Positions 25,243 through 35,539 of a stretch of DNA of 64,000 bases are shown here, one piece after another (the stretch's first letter is position 1; every line of letters starts with the position of its first letter). Source of the stretch: Desulforapulum autotrophicum HRM2 (GTDB taxonomy: Bacteria; Desulfobacterota; Desulfobacteria; Desulfobacterales; Desulfobacteraceae). The position numbers and the translations under genes are program-made. The stretch lies in the NCBI RefSeq assembly GCF_000020365.1, contig NC_012109.1:1-64000 (forward strand). Direction: 5' to 3'. Below the pieces are notes generated by a model. It saw only the letters and a program-made list of their open reading frames with translations, had not been told where the DNA came from and did no database searches.

Positions 25243-25590
25243 TTATTTTCCTTTTATAAAATTATCTAAGGCCTTTAAGCGGGATTTGATCAAATCCATA
25301 TCTGGCCTGGGTGTTGCTATACCCTGGCCTGATTTTTTTTGAAAACAGTGGACCACATAGACTGCATTTGTATATCGAACGGTATAAACGGCCCGATATG
25401 TGTCTGTTTTATAGTTCTCCACCACTTCCAATACTCCTGCTCCTCCAAATCCTTTAAGTGGTTTTGCATCGGGGTGTTTCTGTCCCGACTGAGCAAGATG
25501 CAATGCAAAGCCAAACATATCCTGCACATCATCGGGCATTTTCATGAGATCCTTTTTGCTGGATCCTACCCACATCAACAGTTTTATTTT
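25243..25590 (-). CDS. RelE/HigB-type toxin (Gp49-like)
   Basis: From the ATG giving MKIKLLMWVGSSKKDLMKMP the protein has 115 residues. KSVYVVHCFQKK-like spacing (YVVHCFQKKSGQGIATPRPDMDLIKSRL) and EVVENYKTDTYRAVYTVRY match the Gp49-like mRNA interferase family. It probably cleaves mRNA when unopposed. The frame is open upstream to 25629, but the internal start gives the usual family N-terminus. It forms a module with the antitoxin at 24917. Confidence 0.8.
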   Translation of the reverse strand, partial: KIKLLMWVGSSKKDLMKMPDDVQDMFGFALHLAQSGQKHPDAKPLKGFGGAGVLEVVENYKTDTYRAVYTVRYTNAVYVVHCFQKKSGQGIATPRPDMDLIKSRLKALDNFIKGK

Positions 25591-25629
25591 CATAATACTA
25601 TTATTATCCCCATATAGGTATAAAATCAA

Positions 25630-25879
25630 GAGAGTATAATAACTCTGTCCTCTTGACGGGGTTTGTCATTGTTTTTGGGATACAGCGTTACACTGAATGT
25701 TAGCATCCGGCCTTCATTCACCACAGAGCACAGCCCGGCCCTGGGTAAAGCATAGGTCATCCTTGCGATCCTTATTCTGTAGCCTTGCCCATCAATGCCA
25801 GATTTTTAAAACCTTGAATTGTTTATTTGAACGGCCATATGTGTCCTTTTAAGCTAATTACAACCCATAGAGCAAAGTA
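25630..25879. other. Non-coding junction
   Basis: No gene or element end was recognised between the toxin-antitoxin pair and the truncated Tn3-type transposase. Confidence 0.4.
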
Positions 25880-26635
25880 TCAGATAAGGTGTAATATTTT
25901 CCCACAAGGATGACTTTTGATCAACGCCAATTGCTTTTTCCCTTCAACGACAATTAGAATTCCCGTTTTTATCCCTTTATAACTTGCTGATGGGAATTGG
26001 CGCAGCCAAGCCAGCCAGGTGGTCTTGCTGTTTTCCCGGCGTTTCAACAAGTCATCAAGACGGTGCAGGTGTCCGTTCGATAATGGCTCGGACAAGACTT
26101 CGTAAATGCGCCGGTTAACGCAGGTGGTTGCTTCAGCGCAAACACGCTCAATAACATCCAGTGCCGGTATGATGATATGCTGGTGACGCAGTTTCTCGAG
26201 GACACTGGTGGCCAGCACAATGCCCTTGTCGGTTTGTAAGGCCAGATCGGTTGCTGCATGGACTGCTTGCCGGTAGTGGGCCAAGCCGAACGGTTCTACG
26301 CGCAGGTATACCCGCAGTTCGAACAGATGTTCACGCCGGGTTTCCTAACGCTCGGCATACTGTGACCAGCACGCCGCATCGATGCGCAGTTGGCACCCGA
26401 CCCATTGCAGAAAGGACGCTGGCACGGTGGCGTCTGGCAGCAGACCCTGGCCGGGGTAGCGCAACAAGCACAACTGCACCGCAACACCGAGTCGGCTTGC
26501 ATCACCGCGTTGTTGACGAATCAACGACAGGTCGGTCTCGCTGAGTGTGTAGTGCCGGATAAGTTCGTCTTCTGAATCTGGCAAAGCCAGCAGGCTTGAC
26601 CGCTCAGCGGTGGACAGGATGGAACGACGGGGCAT
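25880..26635 (-). pseudogene. Tn3-family transposase, 5' fragment with a nonsense codon
   Basis: The frame from 26635 reads MPRRSILSTAERSSLLALPDSEDELIRHYTLSETDLSLI, a standard Tn3-family TnpA N-terminus, to an in-frame TAG at 26345-26347. It continues in the same frame (ETRREHLFELRVYLRVEPFGLAHYRQAVH ...) to about residue 220, where similarity ends. The catalytic part is missing. Base composition is visibly higher in GC than its neighbours, indicating a foreign origin. Confidence 0.8.
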
Positions 26636-26639
26636 TCTG

Positions 26640-27020
26640 ACTCCTTCTTGAAAATTTTGGTTTGTAATAAGCCTGTCCAGCTATTTGGCGTGACATCGGA
26701 CAATCAAGGCATTGCTATTCTTGGAATTCATTGAAATACTATTCTCAATCGCTTACCATTTCAATGGATTTCGATAAGGATCTCTGGCTGTTTCTTCTTC
26801 CATGTCATGACCACCCTTGCTGAAATGGAACGCGAACTGATTGGTGAGCGTACCCGTACCGGGCTGGATGTTGCTCGCCAACTTGACCGCAAAGGCGGTC
26901 ACAAGCCCAAGATGAACGACAGCAAGATCGAGTCAGCTAAGAAATTGCTGGCCAGTGACGTTCCGTCCAAGGACGTGTCGGTTCCTACGCTATACTACTG
27001 GGTCCCAGCCTCTGCGAACG
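26640..27020 (+). pseudogene. Tn3-family resolvase (tnpR), 3' fragment
   Basis: From about 26795 the frame reads FHVMTTLAEMERELIGERTRTGLDVARQLDRKGGHKPKMNDSKI, the C-terminal half of a TnpR resolvase, with an HTH near the end (PSKDVSVPTLYYW). The N-terminal catalytic half with the active serine is absent or scrambled. It is divergent from the tnpA fragment, the usual Tn3 layout. Confidence 0.7.
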
Positions 27021-27058
27021 CTTAGCGTACGATTTTTTCCCTTTTCTGAGACGACCCC
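27021..27058 (-). repeat. Tn3/Tn21-type 38-bp terminal inverted repeat
   Basis: On the minus strand this begins GGGGTCGTCTCAGAAAA and runs for 38 bp in the pattern of Tn21-group ends. It follows directly on the tnpR remnant. The partner end was not found to the left, so the transposon is truncated. Confidence 0.85.
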
Positions 27059-27200
27059 AATATGCGGGAAGGGTTGTGAATACTATTGCTGTCGGTGGTA
27101 CGCAAAGTCAAGAGTATCTGATTTATAATATGGGGATTTTCCCCTAAATGTTTAATTCTACCCAAATATATATTCTACCCGATGTTATTGAGAAGTTACA

Positions 27201-27860
27201 CTATAAATGTTTTGAAGACGGTTCCAAATCAACAATTTTACCATGCATATACGGCTTTGATTGATACTTAGTTATGTTCATTATTTTTCGGGTTAATTCA
27301 GCTATGCGATTGATGCCGGCCTTAATGTTTTTAATCATCATATAATTTGGATCATCTGGATCAAGGTCCATCAAAAGAAGCTCTGAATACCCGCTGACAG
27401 TCTGTAAAGGCTGGTTTAGTTCGTGGCAGACAGCCCCTGCCATCTCAAGAACCCCTTCGAGTTTATTTTGTTCTATCATCTGATTTTGAAGCTGAAGCAT
27501 ACGTGTTCCAACCTCGATTCTGGCCTTAAGTTCGTTATTGTCATAGGGTTTTGAAATATAGTCATCCGCACCTGCTAAAAGCCCCTGGGAAATGAATTCA
27601 GACCCTCGCCTGGAGGTTAGCAGAATCAAATAAATAGGTCTTTTTTGTTTTTGCTCTCTGAGCATTTTGCATAAAGCTGCACCGTCCAGATGCGGCATTT
27701 CCCAGTCGAGCAGTGCAATGCTCGGGGCATCATCTTCCTGGAGCACGTCATAGGCCTGCTGGCCGTTATCGGTGACCGTAACTTTGTATTCCCACTTGGT
27801 CAGAAGAGACTCAAGCATGACCTGGGATGTGAGGTCATCCTCTGCAATCAGAATTTTCAT
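27201..27860 (-). CDS. Receiver plus phosphoacceptor (DHp) protein lacking an ATPase domain
   Basis: The protein has 219 residues. Residues 1-120 form a receiver domain (ILIAEDDLTSQVML, Asp in IALLDWEMPHL, Lys in DDYISKPYDNNEL). A coiled linker leads to LEMAGAVCHELNQPLQTVSGYSELLL, a HisKA-type phosphoacceptor with His in CHELNQP, and the protein ends KIMNITKYQSKPYMHGKIVDLEPSS. No HATPase_c domain follows. It lies 126 bp after the large hybrid kinase on the same strand and probably works in its phosphorelay, either as an intermediate or an inhibitor. The C-terminal half is closely related to that of 19952-20698. Confidence 0.82.
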   Translation of the reverse strand: MKILIAEDDLTSQVMLESLLTKWEYKVTVTDNGQQAYDVLQEDDAPSIALLDWEMPHLDGAALCKMLREQKQKRPIYLILLTSRRGSEFISQGLLAGADDYISKPYDNNELKARIEVGTRMLQLQNQMIEQNKLEGVLEMAGAVCHELNQPLQTVSGYSELLLMDLDPDDPNYMMIKNIKAGINRIAELTRKIMNITKYQSKPYMHGKIVDLEPSSKHL

Positions 27861-27932
27861 ATTTTCCCCATCTTAATTTTTAAGGTTAACCATCATTTCT
27901 GTGATTCATCATAGTTATGTTGGGTTTCTAAT

Positions 27933-27957
27933 GTTGGGTTTCGTTCCTCAACCCAAC
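27933..27957. repeat. REP-like hairpin
   Basis: GTTGGGTT and AACCCAAC arms around TCGTTCCTC lie between the large kinase and the receiver/DHp gene. This motif is familiar as an extragenic palindrome in many bacterial genomes. It may modulate downstream expression. Confidence 0.5.
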
Positions 27958-27985
27958 CTACGATAGACTTCCCACCGGCCACCGC

Positions 27986-30900
27986 CTACTGCCTACTGCC
28001 CACCCCACTCCCTGTCATGGTATCGGTTAATCTGAGAAATTCAAAATCAAGAACAGATACCAGCTCTTTTAATTTTACAATGTCACCATTCTTGGCGGCA
28101 TCTTCCATTTGAACTACCGCTTCATTGAATGCCAAGGCCTTGACAATGGCCGACGCTCCTTTGATCTTATGGATCAGGGCTGCTGTTTCTGGGGCATTGT
28201 ACCTGGACAATGATTTTTTCAGAGTGAAAATTTGATCGGACATATCCTTTAAGAATGTTGCAGTAACAATCTCTAATAAGTTTTCGTCGCCCAAAAGTTG
28301 TTCGAAAAGAGCATCTCGATCAAAAATTCTTTGAGATCTATTTTTATCCTCTCCTATACTTCCCATATCTTCTGAAGGTGAAATTTCATCTTTTTCCAGG
28401 TTAACAAGCCATTTTTCCAGGACTTTTACCAGGGCCGAGGGGTTTATGGGTTTGGACAGATAGTCGTTCATACCGGCTTTGAGGCAGTGTTTGCGGTCTT
28501 CCTCCATTGCATTGGCAGTCATTGCAACGATGGGTATGTCATGGTCATAGACCTTCGAGTCTGGATCTCGAATTGCCCGGGTGGCATCCAACCCGTTCAT
28601 CACGGGCATCTGCATGTCCATGAATACAAGATCGTAATGCGTAGCTCCATCAAGGGCTTCGATCGCCTTGGCTCCGTTGGTTACAGCATGGGCAGCAAAG
28701 CCCATTTTCTTTAAGATTCCAAGGGCGACGAGCTGGTTGGTAATATTGTCCTCAACTACCAGGATGCGTAATCCTTTGCCTTTAAAGCGGTTTAGTTTTT
28801 GACGGGCGATTGAACTGTCATTCATGGGAACAACAACGGCATCTTTTAAGCCGGGGGAGGGGCAGTTCTCTTTCCCTTTTCCCTGATCCTGTTTTTCCAT
28901 ATGTACCGTAAACCAGAAATTTGAACCTTCACCCTGTATGCTTTCTACCCCCATTCGGCCGCCCATCATCTCCGTAAGTTGTTTCGAAATGGCAAGCCCT
29001 AAACCCGTGCCTCCAAATTCCCTGGTGGTGGACTCATCTGCCTGGGTGAACTTGTTAAAAATCATTCCCAGTTTTTCTCGTTGAATACCGATGCCCGTAT
29101 CTTTGACCGAAAAATAGAGAATGACATCTTTATCTGTCTCATGTTCAACCTTCACCTTAATTGAAACTTTGCCAGTGGAGGTGAATTTGACGGCATTTCC
29201 TGCGAGGTTGGTTAAAATCTGACCTAATCTGCCAGAATCTCCCCTGAGCCCCAATGGTACATCGGGATCTAAGGTACAGATAAATTCAATCCCCTGTTCA
29301 TGGGCCTGCATGGCAAGGGGTGGTGTTAAATAATCACAAAAGTCCTGGAGGTTGAAGTCTATAGTTTCCAGGTCGAGCTTACCGGCCTCAATTTTTGAAA
29401 AATCCAGGATCTCGTTGATTATCCTTAAAAGGGATTCTCCACTTGCCTGAACAATCCTTGCGTATCTTCGCTGCTCATCGGTCAATTGGGTGTCCATAAG
29501 CAGCCCCGTCATTCCGATAATCCCGTTCATTGGTGTTCTTATTTCATGGCTCATGTTGGCCAGAAACTCTCCTTTGGCGAGATTGGCAAGTTCGGCTTCG
29601 GTGGCCATCTGGTTTGCCCGGGCCATGGCATCCTCGAGCTGGAAGTTGGTGGCCATAAGCTCCTGCTCCACCTGTTTTGCCTGGTTGATATCCATGTGGG
29701 TGCCAAACATCATCAATGGTTTGCCGTCAGCTGTCCAGGTCATCACCTGGCCCCGATCATGGACCCATACCCAATGACCTCTTTTGTGTCGCATTCGGCA
29801 TTGAATATCGTAGTAGGGGATCTCGCCTGTAAAATGCTTAAGAAGCATCTCATCCGATTTTTCAAGGTCCTGGGGATGTGTAAGTCTATTCCAGGTGCTA
29901 ACGTCTGCGGGTTCCAGTTCTTCAAGGGTATATCCCAGGATCTCGGCCCACCTCTTATTGTAGACTGTTTCTCCTGTCTGCACATTCCACTCCCAGGTTC
30001 CAGTGTTGGTCCCCTTGATCACGTTGGCAAGGCGCTGCCGTTCGTCTTCAAAATTTTGCTGAGCAATTTTTCTTTTACTTATATCCCCGATGAGCCCATG
30101 GATCTTGGTCATTACTCCTGAGCTGTTGTGAACCGGCTTGCCATGGGCCGTGATATAGTGGGTGCTCCCATCCGGCCATACTACACGAAACTCATGCTCA
30201 TAAAATGTTCCCCGAGCGGTTGTTCTATCTCTGGCCTGTCTGAGTCTCGCTCGGTCATCAGGATGTACCGCATCTATAAAATCTTGTAATGTTCCATTGG
30301 ATCGTTCAGTGTCAAGCCCGAGAAGCAGGCAGGCTTTTGAATCAAGATAAAGCTTTTTCTCCATGGTATCCCAGTGCCAAGGTGCCATACTCGCAGATTC
30401 CAGGGCAAGATCAAGGCGCTCCTTATTTTCCCTCAATGCGTCCTCCGCACTCTTGCGATCTGTGATGTCTGTCAAGGTTGTCAGCAAGCAGGGGTTACCA
30501 TTGACATCAATTCTGGTTGCAGAGAACAAACCAAATTTTTTATCACCTATTTTCGTTCTTATGGTGATTTCCATGTTTTTTATAAAACCCGACTCTTTGA
30601 CCATGGATGCCACACGGTTTCTATCCTCGGGGTTTGGAAAAAGACCCAGCTCAACCGACGTCTTTCCAATAGCCTCGTTGCGTGTATATCCAGAGGTCTC
30701 CACAAAGGCCCTGTTTACGTCTATGAATAATCCCCCATCGATTTCAGAGATGCCCATCAGACTCGCACTTGCGTGAAATGCCTTTGAAAAAAGCTCTTCG
30801 GTCTCCCTGATCTTTGTGACATCCTTGGTGACGCAGAACAACGCAGGTCTGTCATCCCACGAACCGGGATGAACCCTGGTTTCAACCTGAATGTATCGTC

Positions 30901-31936
30901 CAGATTTGCTGATTACTGGTATGGGACAGAAATCCGCGCTCCCCTCGATCATCTCCCCCACAATCTTTTTGGCTTCTGCCCGTCGATCTTCGGGATGAAC
31001 CATGGCTACATTCAACCCGTTGAGTTCTTCTTCCGAGTATTCGAGCCTGCGGATAGCTGTTTCGTTTGCCTTGAGAATATTGCCCTTAACGTCGAGAACA
31101 AATAAAAAATTGTCAATGGAGTTGAAAAAAGAACGAAAATTCGTTTCGCTTTTCTTGAGTCGTTCTTCGGCTGACTTGCGATCGCTTATGTCTATAAAGG
31201 TTTCAAGGAGCTTCTCCTTACCGTCAAGCTTAATGCTTTTGACTGATTTTAATATCGGAAGAAGGGTGCCGTCGGCTTTTAATAAAATTCGATCCGCTCT
31301 ATCTAAATCCATCCCTTTGTCTGTTATCGGGCAGTTGCCCCGGTCATACGGGCAGAGGAAATTATGGCAGACATGTCCTATAATCTCATCCTGGGAAGCT
31401 CCAAAAAGCTTTGCCCCTTGTGAATTTATCTGTTCAATCGTGTGTGTCTTTTTGTCGACTATAACTACACCTGCATTTATATCTTCCAGCAAAACGCGTT
31501 GAAAGGATTTGTTTTCATGAAGTTTTTTCTCGGCATTCTTACGGGCCGTTATGTCGTGAATTATGTAGTAGAGCCACTTTTGTCCTTTAAAGGGAATGGG
31601 GCTTGACGATATCTGTACATCACGGATTTGTCCGTCGGCCAGTCGATGCCTTGATTCAAAGTATTGGTGTTGTCCGGAAAGGGCTGCTTGAATATTTTTT
31701 GCCACCTCGTCAGGGGAAAGAGTATTGATGTCTGAAATCTTCATCTGGCGAATCTGTTCAACCGAATACCCGTAGAAGGTGCATGCAGCTTCGTTGGCTT
31801 CTGCTATTGCTCCGTCATTCGGATCTATCAACATTTTGATGCACATGGTATTTTCAAACATGGCCCGATATCGGTCTTGGCTTTCTTGCAGTTTTTTTCG
31901 TTGCAAGGCGATAGTATGTTTATTTTTTTTGTTCAT
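27986..31936 (-). CDS. Large hybrid histidine kinase: ~6 PAS, HisKA, HATPase, receiver, HPt
   Basis: This is a 1316-residue soluble sensor with no clear membrane segment. About six PAS domains run from residue ~18 to ~750 ([90 protein letters not shown]). The second contains [19 protein letters not shown], a cysteine loop like that in 19952-20698. They are followed by the H-box [18 protein letters not shown], HATPase_c ([21 protein letters not shown]), a receiver (Asp in [11 protein letters not shown]) and an HPt domain ([13 protein letters not shown]). This is a BarA/ArcB-like complete phosphorelay in one chain. The output partner is not obvious; the receiver/DHp gene follows. Confidence 0.92.
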   Translation of the reverse strand: MNKKNKHTIALQRKKLQESQDRYRAMFENTMCIKMLIDPNDGAIAEANEAACTFYGYSVEQIRQMKISDINTLSPDEVAKNIQAALSGQHQYFESRHRLADGQIRDVQISSSPIPFKGQKWLYYIIHDITARKNAEKKLHENKSFQRVLLEDINAGVVIVDKKTHTIEQINSQGAKLFGASQDEIIGHVCHNFLCPYDRGNCPITDKGMDLDRADRILLKADGTLLPILKSVKSIKLDGKEKLLETFIDISDRKSAEERLKKSETNFRSFFNSIDNFLFVLDVKGNILKANETAIRRLEYSEEELNGLNVAMVHPEDRRAEAKKIVGEMIEGSADFCPIPVISKSGRYIQVETRVHPGSWDDRPALFCVTKDVTKIRETEELFSKAFHASASLMGISEIDGGLFIDVNRAFVETSGYTRNEAIGKTSVELGLFPNPEDRNRVASMVKESGFIKNMEITIRTKIGDKKFGLFSATRIDVNGNPCLLTTLTDITDRKSAEDALRENKERLDLALESASMAPWHWDTMEKKLYLDSKACLLLGLDTERSNGTLQDFIDAVHPDDRARLRQARDRTTARGTFYEHEFRVVWPDGSTHYITAHGKPVHNSSGVMTKIHGLIGDISKRKIAQQNFEDERQRLANVIKGTNTGTWEWNVQTGETVYNKRWAEILGYTLEELEPADVSTWNRLTHPQDLEKSDEMLLKHFTGEIPYYDIQCRMRHKRGHWVWVHDRGQVMTWTADGKPLMMFGTHMDINQAKQVEQELMATNFQLEDAMARANQMATEAELANLAKGEFLANMSHEIRTPMNGIIGMTGLLMDTQLTDEQRRYARIVQASGESLLRIINEILDFSKIEAGKLDLETIDFNLQDFCDYLTPPLAMQAHEQGIEFICTLDPDVPLGLRGDSGRLGQILTNLAGNAVKFTSTGKVSIKVKVEHETDKDVILYFSVKDTGIGIQREKLGMIFNKFTQADESTTREFGGTGLGLAISKQLTEMMGGRMGVESIQGEGSNFWFTVHMEKQDQGKGKENCPSPGLKDAVVVPMNDSSIARQKLNRFKGKGLRILVVEDNITNQLVALGILKKMGFAAHAVTNGAKAIEALDGATHYDLVFMDMQMPVMNGLDATRAIRDPDSKVYDHDIPIVAMTANAMEEDRKHCLKAGMNDYLSKPINPSALVKVLEKWLVNLEKDEISPSEDMGSIGEDKNRSQRIFDRDALFEQLLGDENLLEIVTATFLKDMSDQIFTLKKSLSRYNAPETAALIHKIKGASAIVKALAFNEAVVQMEDAAKNGDIVKLKELVSVLDFEFLRLTDTMTGSGVGSRQ

Positions 31937-32085
31937 TTTAAGCTTCTTCTTTGTTCAATCGAATTTGAAATTATAATTTGTGATTTTTGAGAACCCTACA
32001 ATTTTTACAGGTACTTTACACTTTTTAAGGTCATGCTCTGTTTTAAGGCAGTTTCCCAAAAATAAGGGTGTAATTACACATTTAG
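31937..32085. other. Upstream region of the large kinase and left edge of nested elements
   Basis: No gene is present. It contains the kinase promoter region and, from 32066, the left end (GGGTGTAATTACACATTTAG) of the serine-recombinase element into which the IS1634-type element inserted. Confidence 0.4.
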
Positions 32086-34051
32086 CCCACATTGAGCAGG
32101 TATGTTTATTCTTTTTCTGAATTATTCGATAATATTTTTTTGCGGGCATTTTTGAACCTGAGAAACATTTTTAAGAACTCGTTTTTAAAACTTTCTTCCA
32201 TTTTAATCTCCAACAATGCTCAAATAAGGATTCAGAATTAAATAACGCCGAAACGATTCATCGGGCCATGGGTGTTGTCAATTAATTCACATTCTAAAGG
32301 CTTTTTTAACGCTGATGCATTAGCATTTCAGGCAGTTGTTTTGAAATCGAGATACCACTTGATAAATCTTTGCAACAGAATCTCCCAAAAGCGTTAATAT
32401 TTTTCTGCGTAATTCACTAACTCCTTCTAACATTACTTTAACCTGCTGATTTTCCCTAATTACAACATGATTGATCCCCTCCAAAATTTGAAAAATCCAT
32501 CTCATGGTGGGACGTTTACTGGGTTGTTTAATCTGATTAGGAATGGTTTCATTCAGCTTTTCCAACGCTTTTCTTAAGCGCCTCTGTGCTATAGTGTAAA
32601 CAAGTAAGGATAAAGTCATCACCATTATCAGGCCTTCAATCCTGGATGGTTTTTCCAGGAAAAACGCAGAGGCAAAACACAAAGAACTCTTCAAAAAGCC
32701 AAACCCTTTCTCAACATGATCTTGTTTTTGATAGGCTTGAAGCACCTCAACATCACTCAACTCAGATTTAGGGATATTGCTGCCAATGATAAAGCAAGCC
32801 CTTTCCCGCACGATTTGTTTGATTTGTTCCAGGTCTTTTTCAGCTTTAAATTCAATTTGATATTTGATTTCAAAGGGAGTGCTTTTACCAGGTCTACCTT
32901 TGCTCAGATATTTTTTATGTTCTTTGATTTCAACCGCTTTCACCTGGTGATATTTCCACTTTTTATGCAATTTCTCCAGGGACGCCCTGGCCTCAGTCTC
33001 CGTTTCAAACCTTTGAGCCTGTAAATGATAAAGCGCCTTATCAATCTGAGTTTTTTCTTTAATGCTGGCTTTTTCTACTGTTTTTTCAGAACGATTAAAA
33101 GCAGCTTCAGAAAAAACTACAATCCAGCGTTGCTGGATCTCATAATGCTCTATTTCAAGACAAGTATATTTTCTTTGTTCATCCCAACTTTCCCAAATAT
33201 CATGATTTAAAGCATTCTGAATTGATGTCTTAGCTGGTTTGTTTGTTTCCGGAATTCGAGTGATAAAATTCAAAGAATTTAGGTGGATAGCATTTTCTTT
33301 ACTATAACCTTTTGAATCCATAATCAGATAGCGTGGGGCTTCCATATCATTCCAGGCTTCTACCAGTTTTTTAGACCGATGCTGGAAAATAGTATTATCA
33401 TTAGAATTTCCATCCCAACATTTCATCAAAAGCGGAATTCCCCCATCTTGAGATGTCATCATTTCCAAGACCACTTGTTTCAGATCGGGTCGATGATCTT
33501 TCGAATAACCATGGGTAATCGTGACCGCTTGAGTATCTTGATCTGGCAGATTTTCACCAGTCACAGAAAAGCTGGTGGTATCTTCGCAGCCAAAGCTACA
33601 ATCAACCTGTTCCTGCTGACAAACTGATGCTGCTAAACTTCCAAACAACGCCTCACAGCCATAGGCATGAGCCACATCCAGAGTACGCCCTAACTTAAAC
33701 CGGTTGAAATGCTCGGCTTGCACTCCCGGACGAAATAAGACTTCCAGTGGTTTATTCTCAAAAAACTGAGGTGTCAAAGAAAGAGGACGATCAGTAAAAC
33801 CAAGACCATTAAGAATCATACCAGCAATCGCTTCTCCATGGCTAATCTCTGACAGATCATGGACTCCTAACAGACTATCAATTTGTTCCACTAATTTCAG
33901 GTCTTTAATTACACCGGCTACAACACCATAATGATCTAAACGATTTATTTCTAATTCCATCTTCCTCTTCTCTTTGCATCTTTCTTTGTGGTGATTTAAG
34001 TTGGAGGCATCTTAAATCATTTTTTAATTAAATGCACCTGCTCAATGTGGG
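32086..34051. mobile_element. IS1634-family insertion sequence, 1966 bp
   Basis: Perfect 16-bp inverted ends CCCACATTGAGCAGGT lie at 32086 and 34051, flanked by the 6-bp direct duplication ATTTAG (32080-32085 and 34052-34057). It contains one transposase gene on the minus strand. Removing it and one duplication restores a continuous sequence matching the inverted repeat near 34966-35007, so it inserted into the end of an older element. Confidence 0.85.
32320..33960 (-). CDS. IS1634-family DDE transposase
   Basis: The protein has 546 residues. The N-terminal region INRLDHYGVVAGVIKDLKLVEQIDSLL is the DUF4277-type domain of IS1634 transposases. The catalytic core includes DCSFGCEDTTSFSVTGE (first Asp) and LIMDSKGYSKENAI (second Asp). 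DHVEKGFGFLKSSLCFASAFFLEKPSRIEGLIMVMTLSL near residue 420 carries the catalytic Glu of the Y-(2)-E-like signature. Length is normal and the frame intact, so it may be functional. Confidence 0.9.
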   Translation of the reverse strand: MELEINRLDHYGVVAGVIKDLKLVEQIDSLLGVHDLSEISHGEAIAGMILNGLGFTDRPLSLTPQFFENKPLEVLFRPGVQAEHFNRFKLGRTLDVAHAYGCEALFGSLAASVCQQEQVDCSFGCEDTTSFSVTGENLPDQDTQAVTITHGYSKDHRPDLKQVVLEMMTSQDGGIPLLMKCWDGNSNDNTIFQHRSKKLVEAWNDMEAPRYLIMDSKGYSKENAIHLNSLNFITRIPETNKPAKTSIQNALNHDIWESWDEQRKYTCLEIEHYEIQQRWIVVFSEAAFNRSEKTVEKASIKEKTQIDKALYHLQAQRFETETEARASLEKLHKKWKYHQVKAVEIKEHKKYLSKGRPGKSTPFEIKYQIEFKAEKDLEQIKQIVRERACFIIGSNIPKSELSDVEVLQAYQKQDHVEKGFGFLKSSLCFASAFFLEKPSRIEGLIMVMTLSLLVYTIAQRRLRKALEKLNETIPNQIKQPSKRPTMRWIFQILEGINHVVIRENQQVKVMLEGVSELRRKILTLLGDSVAKIYQVVSRFQNNCLKC

Positions 34052-34057
34052 ATTTAG

Positions 34058-35007
34058 GGTAAATCCGTCATAGAATTTATCAAATGTCAACACACCCAAG
34101 GTTTTACGCCAAAACTCTACTTCCCATTTTAGAGCACCTGTAGATCCAATAATTCTGAAAGTTGAAATTTAATTAAATTTTTAAGATGGGTTGCCATATT
34201 AATTCCTTAAGGTGACTAAGAAAAATGTACCTTTATTGTAGGCTACAAATCTATATACAAATACACCTTTATTTTATATAAATATAGTCTAAAACAAATA
34301 CAATAATACATTTAAACTAACATCAAGGATAAACAATATGATTTTTGCCTATATTCGAGTCAGCACGGATCAACAGACCGTTGAGAATCAAAGATTTGAA
34401 ATTTTAAAGTTTGCCGACCAAAAAAAGATCCATGTTGGAGAATGGATTGAAGAGACAATCAGTGGTACAAAAAAATATCAAGATCGTAAACTGGGCAAGC
34501 TCCTGCAGGGTCTCAAAAAAGAAGACATTTTGATTGTCAGTGAATTATCCAGGTTGGGTAGGAACCTTATGGAGGTGATGAGTATCCTGCATGATTGCAT
34601 GGAAAGAGAAATCAAGGTTTATGCGATTAAAGAGGGGTATGAACTGGGGAATAATATCAACTCCAAGGTCTTGGCGTTTGCCTTTGGGCTTTCTGCCGAA
34701 ATAGAACGGAATCTAATTTCCCAACGAACAAAAGATGCTCTGGCTCGAATAAAAAGTGAGGGACAAACATTAGGCAGACCCAAAGGGAGCCTATCCAAAG
34801 AAACAAAACTCACGGGAAAAGAGGAAGAAATCAAAGATTTACTCAGGAAAAAAGTTTCTGTCAGTGCTATTGGAAGGATTTTAGGAGTACACAGGTTGAC
34901 GGTGGATAACTTTATTAAAACCAGGGGACTCAGAGAAGATATTTGACAAACCAAGTTTTGTTTCCCAAACCCTATGATGGATTTACCCTAAATGTGCAAT
35001 TACACCC
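34058..35007. mobile_element. Serine-recombinase element with ~37-bp inverted ends (right part)
   Basis: The right end, read inward on the minus strand from 35007, is GGGTGTAATTGCACATTTAG then GGTAAATCCATCATAG. The left end has the same sequence but is split by the IS1634-type element (32066-32085 and 34058-34076). Without that insertion the element is about 970 bp and carries only the serine recombinase. No target duplication was found. It may be a Tn3-derived miniature unit or an unclassified element. Confidence 0.6.
34338..34946 (+). CDS. Serine recombinase (invertase/resolvase type)
   Basis: The protein has 202 residues. The catalytic serine is in FAYIRVSTDQQTVENQRFE near residue 8. EWIEETISGTKKYQDRKLGKLL, SELSRLGRN and FGLSAEIERNLISQRTKDALARIKSEG are typical of the short serine recombinases. 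A C-terminal HTH (SVSAIGRILGVHRLTVDNFIKTRG) completes it. It is only distantly related to the resolvases at 24327 and 44734. It lies within the element bounded by inverted repeats at 32066 and 35007 and is likely its own recombination enzyme. Confidence 0.88.
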   Translation: MIFAYIRVSTDQQTVENQRFEILKFADQKKIHVGEWIEETISGTKKYQDRKLGKLLQGLKKEDILIVSELSRLGRNLMEVMSILHDCMEREIKVYAIKEGYELGNNINSKVLAFAFGLSAEIERNLISQRTKDALARIKSEGQTLGRPKGSLSKETKLTGKEEEIKDLLRKKVSVSAIGRILGVHRLTVDNFIKTRGLREDI

Positions 35008-35015
35008 CACCTTAG

Positions 35016-35112
35016 TGGATGCGGGCCAGATAAAAAAGCCGTGGCTGAACGGTATAGGTTCAGCCATATGACTTTATATAAGATCTTGGAGGGTCGAAAG
35101 AATGTAAAATAA
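35016..35112 (+). pseudogene. C-terminal remnant of another serine resolvase
   Basis: The frame reads VDAGQIKKAVAERYRFSHMTLYKILEGRKNVK and stops at 35112. This is a typical resolvase C-terminal helix-turn-helix. It begins right outside the serine-recombinase element, suggesting that element inserted into, or recombined with, a resolvase gene. Confidence 0.6.
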
Positions 35113-35539
35113 AGGAGGCGGCTACCTTATACCGATGTTAATTTGAATTATGCAATATTAGGTGGGTTATGAATAATGCAAATATGGTTGACTTTTGAAA
35201 TTCAAAAAAGCTCATATGTTGTGGTTTAAATCATTTTAAGCAAAGTGTGGACTAACAGGGATAGTCCGGAGGAGTCTTGCCACCGAAAAACGGAGCCTGG
35301 CCGACAGGTAGTCCTCGCCTCAAATACTTCGGTTGAATCTGCCAAATTTTATATTTCAGACCTCAAATAACAAAAAGTGGATTCATCCTGGAAAACGTCA
35401 AAGTTTTATACCATTATCCATGCCAACATTTCATATAAAACCTGATCAAACCCAACTAAACCCGATTGACAAAAACCAGATACCATGTAAAAAGACAGAT
35501 TGAACCAATTTGAACATATAATCTTCAGAGGTGTAAAAA
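35113..35539 (+). other. Non-coding region with partial repeat and hairpins
   Basis: A partial copy of the start of the 178-bp repeat (TATGAATAATGCAA...ATGGTTGACTTT) is at 35168-35200. At 35248-35320 several short hairpins occur close together (GGACTA-loop-TAGTCC, CCGAAAAACGG), which could be a structured leader RNA for the restriction operon downstream. No gene is seen. Confidence 0.35.

Noticed and set aside
29486-30121. 211-codon plus-strand frame
   Set aside because: Antisense of the PAS region of the large kinase; no ribosome-binding site and atypical composition.
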